Assembly: GCA_947442115.1 (NCBI GenBank)
Contig: CANEVK010000018.1
Coordinates: 1-16,607 of the forward strand
DNA length: 16,607 nucleotides
Direction of reading: 5' to 3'
From: Bacteriovoracaceae bacterium
GTDB taxonomy: Bacteria > Bdellovibrionota > Bacteriovoracia > Bacteriovoracales > Bacteriovoracaceae
Numbering within the stretch: the first letter of the stretch is position 1; the number at the start of each line of letters is the position of its first letter. Both the position numbers and the translations under genes were made by a program. Of the stretch, positions 1 to 5,604 are shown piece after piece. Below the pieces are notes generated by a model, which was given only the letters and a program-made list of their open reading frames with translations, did not search any database and was not told the DNA's origin.

Positions 1-133
1 TCATGCCATGTTTTTTTGTCCCTGCTGAGTAAACATTAAATTCCTCACCCCAGTATTTTCTTGCCCACCCTTCGGCCATTTGTGAGCGACAGGAATTTCC
101 AGTGCAAAGAAACATGATATTTTTCTTACTCAC
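1..133 (-). CDS. arsC: Arsenate reductase, thioredoxin-coupled (LMW-phosphatase fold), N-terminal 44 residues
   Basis: Partial gene whose 3' part lies beyond base 1. The first 44 residues contain the P-loop LCTGNSCRSQMAEGW, a CX5R motif with the nucleophilic Cys at residue 10 and Arg at 16. It is followed by a YSAGT stretch. This is the signature of thioredoxin-dependent ArsC enzymes (Bacillus/Staphylococcus type), which reduce As(V) to As(III) in the cytoplasm so that an efflux pump can export it. The start is a GTG at 133-131, chosen because TAGGAG (145-140) lies 6 nt upstream. The first two letters of that Shine-Dalgarno are part of the stop codon of the upstream arsI-like gene, so the two genes are tightly coupled. 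An Acr3 or ArsB pump would be expected next, outside the window. Family assignment is firm; the resolving cysteines lie in the missing part. Confidence 0.93.
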   Translation of the reverse strand, partial: MSKKNIMFLCTGNSCRSQMAEGWARKYWGEEFNVYSAGTKKHGM

Positions 134-142
134 AATGAACTC

Positions 143-589
143 CTAACAGCAGCTTGATTTGGTGAGGGTTTTTGGAGCGCAACAGGCATTCGCAGTTGTC
201 TCTATCTGCGCTTTCCCATTGAAAGTCTCAGCATCGGCCATGGTTTGATAGGCTTCCCAGGCAATCCCCGCAGGATCTTTGACCCAGGCCTTGCTTGATT
301 CAGAGTAACAACAGGTTGTCGCTCCTTCATCAAAAACACCCAGATCAGCTTTTTTTAAGCGCTCAGAAATTTCAGCAAGTTCATGCTGCTCATCAACTTG
401 CATCCCCAGATGATCAAGACCTTCCTTTCCAGAACGAGTTGATATAGCAAAATTAATTCTTGGATCTTCTAACATCCACTTTGCATAATCCTCTTTTACT
501 TTTGCAGGCTTTTGACCAAAAAGAGTTGAATAGAATTGAATAGACTGGTTAAGATCTTTAACACCTACATGAATGTGAAATCTTTTCAT
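143..589 (-). CDS. arsI: ArsI/CadI-family VOC (glyoxalase-fold) metalloenzyme, putative C-As lyase
   Basis: A 148-residue vicinal-oxygen-chelate protein. The N-terminal FHIHVGVKDL, His60 in LDHLG and Glu112 in WEAYQT sit where this family places its metal ligands. A vicinal cysteine pair (Cys93-Cys94, in ATTCCYSESSKAW) matches the trivalent-organoarsenical binding pair of ArsI. ArsI cleaves the carbon-arsenic bond of MAs(III) using Fe(II) and O2. Close relatives are annotated as cadmium-induced CadI, so the physiological metal is not settled by sequence. The tail is cysteine-rich, with further CC pairs at 136-137 and 147-148. The start ATG has AGAGGAG (602-596) 6 nt upstream. It lies 31 nt after the methyltransferase gene and 9 nt before arsC, which supports the arsenic-resistance reading. 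The family call is strong; the lyase activity is inferred. Confidence 0.88.
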   Translation of the reverse strand: MKRFHIHVGVKDLNQSIQFYSTLFGQKPAKVKEDYAKWMLEDPRINFAISTRSGKEGLDHLGMQVDEQHELAEISERLKKADLGVFDEGATTCCYSESSKAWVKDPAGIAWEAYQTMADAETFNGKAQIETTANACCAPKTLTKSSCC

Positions 590-595
590 AAAATT

Positions 596-602
596 CTCCT
601 CT
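596..602 (-). promoter_or_regulatory. Strong Shine-Dalgarno of the arsI-like gene
   Basis: AGAGGAG on the minus strand, with a 6-nt spacer to the ATG at 589-587. It fixes the start and contrasts with the SD-less starts of the secreted-protein genes further right in the window. Confidence 0.75.
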
Positions 603-620
603 ATGAGATTAAATCATCCC

Positions 621-1418
621 TCACCTAAGTTCCGCTGAAACCAAAATCATTCCATAAGATATCTCATATTTTCCACTTTTCACATCCTCATCAATAAAGC
701 GGATAATTTCACTTGTTTCAGGATCATGAAGAGACCTTCCCATCATTCGTGCGTAACAAATAACCTCTTGCTTTAAATAAAGACTGAAATCATCAAGAGA
801 AATAGTTTTGTCAGTGAAAGGGATATGTTCCACTTGAATATTTTGATAGTCTAATTTTTCCAGAAGACTTACAACTTTTTGGCCTCCCATAGATTCCTTG
901 GAGATCTTGGCGCAAAAATCTTTCACAAGATTTGTCAGCTTTAAAAACACTTCACTTTGAGGAGCGCAGGCAAATTGCGACCAATCAAGATCAATGATCC
1001 AAAATCGAGAAGGTCTTTTAGCTTTAAGTTTGAAAAGTTCTAAAATTTTTTGTGAATGATCCACATGCAGTAAGAAGTATCTCATAAGGATGCCATCATA
1101 TTGGGAGAAATCAAAAGAGCCCTCGCGGGAAAACATGTCAACGTGCTGAACAACTAAATTCTCACGTAAGACTTTTTGACAACTCTCCACACAGGGCCTG
1201 CGTTTATCAATACCAACAAACTGAGTCTGAGGATGATCCTGGGCCAGGCGAGAAACAAAAGTCCCATTGCCACAGCCCACATCAAGCACGTGCGCACAAT
1301 CATTCAGCCCATGGCGAGCGAGGAAATCATGATGATCAGGATAAGAAATTTTCACTTGAAGATTTAAGTGATTTTCGACAAGGTTATCAAGATCAACTGG
1401 CCTCAATGTGGAATTCAA
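621..1418 (-). CDS. Class I SAM-dependent methyltransferase, substrate unknown
   Basis: A 265-residue protein with a clear Rossmann-type methyltransferase core. Motif I is VLDVGCGNG at residues 44-52. An acidic residue ends strand 2 (GID, Asp71), and HVDMF around 92-96 and a YDGILM segment around 107-112 follow. It resembles generic small-molecule methyltransferases (Methyltransf_25/31 style). The conserved cysteine layout of the arsenite methyltransferase ArsM is not evident, so I do not call it arsM despite the neighbours. The start is TTG at 1418-1416, which forms a 4-nt TTGA overlap with the stop of the preceding gene. That implies translational coupling, and no good Shine-Dalgarno stands alone. 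It ends 31 nt before the arsI-like gene, so it is probably the second gene of the same operon. Substrate and pathway are unknown. Confidence 0.8.
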   Translation of the reverse strand: MNSTLRPVDLDNLVENHLNLQVKISYPDHHDFLARHGLNDCAHVLDVGCGNGTFVSRLAQDHPQTQFVGIDKRRPCVESCQKVLRENLVVQHVDMFSREGSFDFSQYDGILMRYFLLHVDHSQKILELFKLKAKRPSRFWIIDLDWSQFACAPQSEVFLKLTNLVKDFCAKISKESMGGQKVVSLLEKLDYQNIQVEHIPFTDKTISLDDFSLYLKQEVICYARMMGRSLHDPETSEIIRFIDEDVKSGKYEISYGMILVSAELR

Positions 1419-1957
1419 TATAAGTGACTCGTAGAAGAACTTCGTAAATGTCTCTTAAGAGATTTAACCCCGGCCATTTTACCTACCCGAATCATAGAAC
1501 CATCACACAACGCTCCGGACTCATCTAGATCTGAAATACGATCTTGAAGTTTATTTGCCGTGAGCTCAGGCTCCTCTTGCCGTAAATCTTCAAGAAGCAA
1601 ATTAAACTCTTCTCCCCCCTGTAGTACAGAAATCATCCGTCCAAGTTTTTTTATTCGCGCTTTCTGGCCTTGGTTAACAATAATAAAGGTAGTCCCTACC
1701 GGCAATGCCGCCACCGTTCCAAACAAAGTTCCGGTGATCGCCCCGGCCCAAAGAGGCCCCAACATAATCACACCCATAACTCCGTAAAATCCTCCCACCG
1801 TTACAAAAGCAGTACCAGTGGCAATTTTTCCTATTTTAGTGACCTTTGCCCGGGATTCTATTGTTCTAAATAATAATTGCTCATATCGAGGCAAGCAGCT
1901 TGCCTGAAGATTGAGCGCAACAAGAAAAAGTAGGACGAAGGATAATAGCTTTTTCAT
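1415..1957 (-). CDS. Exported protein with glycine-rich hydrophobic segments, unknown function
   Basis: I do not recognise this family. From the ATG at 1957 the protein is 180 residues long and starts with a classical signal peptide (MKKLLSFVLLFLVALNLQAS), followed directly by a Cys. The lipobox is poor because Gln is at -3, so cleavage by signal peptidase I is as likely as lipidation. Two Gly/Ala/Val-rich hydrophobic stretches follow at roughly residues 48-90, connected by short turns and suggestive of a membrane hairpin. They are followed by a basic patch, an acidic helical region and a basic Ser-rich tail. An in-frame ATG at 1996 would add 13 residues before the signal peptide; I prefer 1957 because it gives a normal export signal. 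Its stop overlaps the TTG of the methyltransferase gene, making it the first gene of the operon. Confidence 0.6.
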   Translation of the reverse strand: MKKLLSFVLLFLVALNLQASCLPRYEQLLFRTIESRAKVTKIGKIATGTAFVTVGGFYGVMGVIMLGPLWAGAITGTLFGTVAALPVGTTFIIVNQGQKARIKKLGRMISVLQGGEEFNLLLEDLRQEEPELTANKLQDRISDLDESGALCDGSMIRVGKMAGVKSLKRHLRSSSTSHLY

Positions 1958-2102
1958 AGATTTAGGTTTTAGCACAAATATAGCAGGGCAGTTCATCTGA
2001 TGAAAAGTTTACCTTCTAGACTGCCCTCTTTTCAATCTTGAAATATTGTCACGAATCCAAACTCAAAAGCTGTAAATGTTATCAAATTAAACTTACTTTC
2101 AC

Positions 2103-2118
2103 TCCTTATTAACAAGGA
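2103..2118 (+). promoter_or_regulatory. Shine-Dalgarno of the rha-like gene inside a small inverted repeat
   Basis: AAGGA at 2114-2118 lies 6 nt before the ATG at 2125, and so decides that start over the upstream TTG at 2119. TCCTT at 2103-2107 is exactly complementary to it across a 6-nt loop. The 5-bp hairpin could weakly hide the ribosome site, but it is short enough to be chance. Confidence 0.4.
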
Positions 2119-2124
2119 TTGAGT

Positions 2125-2564
2125 ATGACTGATCATTTTAGAATTGATGTTCCATTTGAAACAAAACCACCACGCTTAAAAGATCTTATTAATAAGCATG
2201 TTATGGGGGATGTATGGGTAAGAGATACCCCATTTGGGCCTGTCACAGATTCTTTAAAAATCGCTGAAAAATTTGATATGAGTCATGCCCATATACTAAG
2301 GGCAATAAAAAAATGTAATCAAGAACGAGGAACACAATCCAAATTTGGATTGTGTTCAAACTTGATTAAAAGCAGCTACTTAGGTGGTCTGACATTACCG
2401 AATTTGGTCTAGCACTATTACTTCTTTATATAAACTCACCGAAGGCCAGATTGATTTCTGCTGAAATTCTCTATCGTTTTTTCATCTTAAAAACATATCT
2501 TGCCGACATGACCAGAAATCAAATCGGGGCGATACGAGGTCATTATCAAAAAAAGATAGACTAG
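2125..2564 (+). pseudogene. Rha-family phage regulatory protein, broken by a frameshift
   Basis: The first frame (2125-2412, ATG preceded by AAGGA) contains VTDSLKIAEKFDMSHAHILR, the N-terminal DNA-binding-like signature of the phage regulator Rha (pattern S..vA..f.k.H..vlR.I). It then runs to SSYLGG and stops soon after. The frame one base back continues the same protein from about 2391 to a stop at 2564: DITEFGLALLLLY, then a KARLISAEILYRFF-like segment. That corresponds to the conserved lTrdGf.lL....t.kkA..fk..yi..F half of Rha. A stop at 2367-2369 in the second frame confines the lesion to about 2370-2408. Between SSY and the TEFG motif the protein also looks shorter than is usual for the family, which fits a small frame-disrupting deletion. 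No slippery heptamer is present. This is probably a decayed phage remnant upstream of housekeeping genes. Confidence 0.55.
2330..2357. repeat. Perfect 28-bp palindrome (2 x 14 bp, no spacer)
   Basis: GAACACAATCCAAA (2330-2343) is followed immediately by its exact reverse complement TTTGGATTGTGTTC (2344-2357). It lies inside the first half of the rha-like gene. As RNA it would fold into a 12-13 bp hairpin, but no U-tract follows, so it is not a standard terminator. It could be an operator for a dimeric regulator, a cruciform or a recombination target. Confidence 0.85.
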
Positions 2565-2591
2565 AGATTTTTGCATTTGCATGATGGTAGC

Positions 2592-3386
2592 ATGAACTAC
2601 TACAAGGCCATCATTCAATACGATGGTACTGAAAGAATGGGCTTCCAGTACCAAGATGACATGCTCACGATTCAGGGTGAGCTCAACCTCAGTCTGCAAA
2701 ATATTCTCGAAGGCAAAGTTACAACCAGGGCCGCTTCTCGCACTGATAAAGGTGTTCATGCCATCGCTCAGGTGGTGAAGATTTCGGCCGAAGATCCATC
2801 TATCCTTGATGCAAACCGATTGAACTCAAGCCTGCCGTCTCACATGAGATGTCTTAATCTTTCCCCTTGTGCCGGAGACTTCATCCCTTCCGTCGATCAA
2901 CTCTCCAAAGAGTATCGCTACCTCTTCACCAACACACCTGGAGTCTCTGGACAGAATCAGCGTTATATCGCGCAGACTCCTTATGAGCTTAATTTTGAAA
3001 AAATTCAGACTTGTGTGGCAATACTTAAAGGAAGAAATAATTTTCAAAACTTCTGGTCCATTGGTGGAATCGCCAACACCACACTGCGGGATATTCTTGA
3101 GTGTGACCTTACCCTCATCAATCCTCAAGAACTCTTCAGGGGCACCTTATTCACGGCCGGTGGGGTTTCAATCTGCTGGCAGTTTCGCATCGTGGGCAAA
3201 GGTTTCTTGAAACACATGGTCCGCCATCTCGTGGGAGCTCTCTGGATGGTCGGCAATGGACGGCTCTCGGTCGAGGACTTTAGAGAGCTTCTGCATGGAG
3301 AGCAAAAAGAGCAGCGGCCTTGGAAGAAAGCCGATCCCCGGGGACTCTATCTTCTGAAAGTTAATTACGAACCCGAAGATCTTTAG
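2592..3386 (+). CDS. truA: tRNA pseudouridine(38-40) synthase TruA
   Basis: TruA converts U38, U39 and U40 of the tRNA anticodon stem-loop to pseudouridine. The catalytic motif SRTDKGVHA carries the nucleophilic Asp at residue 52, counted from the ATG at 2592. Other family landmarks are YDGT near the N-terminus, GFQYQ and IQGEL, KEYRYLFTN, the GKGFLKHMVRHLVGAL segment and a C-terminal GLYLLKVNYE. The 264-residue length is normal. I chose the ATG at 2592 because the encoded MNYYKAIIQYDGT matches the usual N-terminus; upstream TTG codons would add seven atypical residues. No convincing Shine-Dalgarno is visible. It begins 27 nt after the end of the rha remnant and ends 15 nt before tgt, with which it is probably co-transcribed. 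Confidence 0.95.
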   Translation: MNYYKAIIQYDGTERMGFQYQDDMLTIQGELNLSLQNILEGKVTTRAASRTDKGVHAIAQVVKISAEDPSILDANRLNSSLPSHMRCLNLSPCAGDFIPSVDQLSKEYRYLFTNTPGVSGQNQRYIAQTPYELNFEKIQTCVAILKGRNNFQNFWSIGGIANTTLRDILECDLTLINPQELFRGTLFTAGGVSICWQFRIVGKGFLKHMVRHLVGALWMVGNGRLSVEDFRELLHGEQKEQRPWKKADPRGLYLLKVNYEPEDL

Positions 3387-3401
3387 GTATCCTTTACACA
3401 T

Positions 3402-5432
3402 ATGAGTCGATTGAATTTTAAACTTGAGGCCACAGCAACAGGCTCCCGCGCGCGAGCGGCGACCTTCACCACTCTTCACGGAGAAGTGCAGACACCGATC
3501 TTCATGCCGGTCGGAACTCAAGCGACAGTAAAAAATCAGACCGTCGACTCCCTCAAAGTGGCCGGCTCGAATGTCCTCCTTGCCAACACTTATCATCTAC
3601 TCCTTCGTCCAGGAGCAGAGGTGATGCGAAAGTTTGGTGGGATTCATAAGTTCATGAACTGGGATCGTCCTGTTCTCACGGACTCGGGTGGTTTTCAAAT
3701 TTTCTCTCTCTCCAAGCATCGTGAGATGAATGAGAAAGGAGCGCGCTTTTTAAGTTACGTCGATAATAGTCCCATCCTCCTCACACCAGAACTTTCCATC
3801 GACATGCAAAAGGCAATAAACAGCGACATCATGATGGTGCTTGATCAATGTATTGAATCCAATGCTACTCACAAAGAGGCCAAAGCTGCGATGGAGCTCA
3901 CTCACCGTTGGGCCAGGCGAAGTCTTGAGGCCCGGGGTGATTCTTTGCAAAGCATGTTTGGCATTGTTCAAGGGGCCTGTCATGAGGATCTCAGAAAGCA
4001 AAGTGCCGATGTCCTGATTAATCTTCGTGTGAATGGCGAAGGCTTTGATGGACTCGCGATCGGAGGACTTGCTGTGGGTGAAACAAAATCCGAGCGAGAA
4101 GACTTCACCGCCATTGCTACCGAGATGCTGCCAGAAAATCTTCCGCGATACCTCATGGGTGTCGGAACTCCGATTGATATCCTCGAGGCAGTTCATCGCG
4201 GAGTCGATATGTTCGACTGCATTCTCCCGAACCAGTATGGCCAGCGTGGTGTAGCCTTCACGAGTCTTGGAAATTTTCAGATGAGAAGAACGGTCTACAA
4301 GTTTTCTGTAGAGAAACTCGATCCAAAGTGTGATTGCTTGACTTGCACTCACTACTCCCGCGCCTATCTTCATCATCTTATCAAAACCGATGAGCCTCTG
4401 GGTTGGCACTTGCTCTCGCTTCACAATATAACTTTTTATCACAAGTTCATGCGAGAGATGCGCTTGAGTATTCTCGAAGGTCGCTTCCTTGATTTTTATA
4501 ATCGCAAGCGAGTTGAGCTTGTCATGAGTGATCAGGAGAATCCTCCGACACCTATGACTCCAGAGAAGCCCTATAAAAAAGATAAGCGTCTGAACCTTGG
4601 TGATTACGAGGTCCATGATTCCGGTCGCGGCTTTTCTAGCATCCGCCAGAAGAGTTCTGGCGAGGTCATGCACTCTGTGAATCCCCCTCAGGAAGAAGCA
4701 CGCAATCTCTACGTCTTGCCCGCTAAGATTGATGAGAGGCTAAAAGAGCTTGATGAAGTCGTCATCTGGGACGTGGGACTGGGAGCTGCTCACAATTCCA
4801 TGGCGGTGATTCATGAATTTATAAATCGTGATTTCAAAGGAAAAATCCACATCGTGAGTTTTGAAAACGATACCGATCCATTGAAACTTGCCCTGAGAAA
4901 TGCTCCGGCCTTTGCGCATCTTCACCATGGGGCCCCACATGAGCTCTTAAAAAATAATAAGTGGGTTTCTCCACAGGGAAATATTGAGTGGGAACTTATT
5001 CAGGGTGATTTCTCTCACACCTATTCAGGAGCGCCTAAACCGCACATCATTTTCTACGATCCCTTTTCCATCCATACCAACATTGAACTTTGGAGCGAGC
5101 ATATGTTCGCCAAGATCTTTGATCACTGTCGTGGAAATGAAGTTCAGCTTTTAAACTACTCAGCTTCTACCGCCGTTAGGGCCACCCTCCTTGCTGTCGG
5201 CTTCTCTGTGGGCTACGGGCCAGCGACGGGTCCGAAGAGCACAACGACTTTTGCGTTCAATGAACCAACTCTCCCGCAAAAACTTGGAACGACCTTGCTC
5301 GGTGAGGAGTGGCTCACGCGTTGGGAAAAAAGTGAGGCGAAGGCTGCTCGCGGACTCAGCCAATCAAATGAGAAAGAATTTGAAGAGAAGATACGTAGGC
5401 ATAAGCAGTTTCAAGGCCTTCAAAAACAATAA
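3402..5432 (+). CDS. tgt: tRNA-guanine transglycosylase fused to an MnmC-type methyltransferase domain
   Basis: A 676-residue two-domain protein. Residues 1 to about 372 are a full-length bacterial Tgt, which exchanges G34 for preQ1 in GUN-anticodon tRNAs. Landmarks are TDSGGFQ with the catalytic Asp94, Asp148 in MVLDQC, GIVQG with Gln190, AIGGLAVGE, nucleophile Asp272 in VDMFDC, and zinc ligands Cys310, Cys312, Cys315 and His341. Residues 373-405 are a Pro/Lys-rich linker. Residues 405-620 resemble the MnmC/DUF752 methyltransferase: an EVMHS...EEARNLYV lead-in, SAM motif I VVIWDVGLGAAHN (453-465), acidic residue in SFEND, YDPFSIHTNIELW (552-564), and a YSAST.VR..L...GF.VGYGPATGPKS tail. That domain methylates nm5U34 to mnm5U34. 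No FAD-dependent MnmC oxidase half is present. The segment after FDC reads ILPNQYGQRG instead of the usual PTRxAR. The C-terminus is a basic coiled-coil-like tail. The ORF is continuous, without an internal start of good quality. Confidence 0.9.
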   Translation: MSRLNFKLEATATGSRARAATFTTLHGEVQTPIFMPVGTQATVKNQTVDSLKVAGSNVLLANTYHLLLRPGAEVMRKFGGIHKFMNWDRPVLTDSGGFQIFSLSKHREMNEKGARFLSYVDNSPILLTPELSIDMQKAINSDIMMVLDQCIESNATHKEAKAAMELTHRWARRSLEARGDSLQSMFGIVQGACHEDLRKQSADVLINLRVNGEGFDGLAIGGLAVGETKSEREDFTAIATEMLPENLPRYLMGVGTPIDILEAVHRGVDMFDCILPNQYGQRGVAFTSLGNFQMRRTVYKFSVEKLDPKCDCLTCTHYSRAYLHHLIKTDEPLGWHLLSLHNITFYHKFMREMRLSILEGRFLDFYNRKRVELVMSDQENPPTPMTPEKPYKKDKRLNLGDYEVHDSGRGFSSIRQKSSGEVMHSVNPPQEEARNLYVLPAKIDERLKELDEVVIWDVGLGAAHNSMAVIHEFINRDFKGKIHIVSFENDTDPLKLALRNAPAFAHLHHGAPHELLKNNKWVSPQGNIEWELIQGDFSHTYSGAPKPHIIFYDPFSIHTNIELWSEHMFAKIFDHCRGNEVQLLNYSASTAVRATLLAVGFSVGYGPATGPKSTTTFAFNEPTLPQKLGTTLLGEEWLTRWEKSEAKAARGLSQSNEKEFEEKIRRHKQFQGLQKQ

Positions 5433-5565
5433 AGCCTCAAGTTTAAGAGCATTTTACCGAATCAGTTGAAGGTCATGATGATTTATTAAGTGCCATAAAT
5501 TCTTGCCTGGAACTAGTAAAATGACTCTAGAAATATCCGCCTCTTAAGGTTCCTGAGTAAGAAGC

Positions 5566-5595
5566 TTGGTCACAAAGATGGAAAGGGATTAGACT
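5566..5595 (+). promoter_or_regulatory. Possible sigma70-type promoter of the repeat lipoprotein gene
   Basis: TTGGTC (5566-5571), an 18-nt spacer and TAGACT (5590-5595) make a weak sigma70-like promoter. It would start transcription almost at the ATG at 5605. The 172-nt gap 5433-5604 holds nothing else I can support. Confidence 0.25.
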
Positions 5596-5604
5596 TAAAC
5601 CTAT

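Noticed and set aside
621..1418. Identification of the methyltransferase as ArsM
   Set aside because: The ArsM cysteine pattern is not apparent. Only its position near arsI suggested the idea.
1996..1996. Upstream ATG at 1996 as start of the exported protein
   Set aside because: It would place 13 residues before a clean signal peptide. The AGAAGG upstream of it is too far (about 15 nt) to support it.
2370..2408. Programmed -1 frameshift joining the two rha halves
   Set aside because: No X XXY YYZ slippery heptamer is in the allowed interval and the linker seems shortened, so decay is preferred.
3750..4673. 307-codon open frame antisense to tgt
   Set aside because: It lies wholly inside a strongly conserved gene, shows no family signature, and is explained by the codon composition of tgt.
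4524..5432. Separate mnmC-like gene starting at the ATG at 4524
   Set aside because: No Shine-Dalgarno precedes it and the reading frame is continuous with Tgt, so a fusion is the simpler reading.
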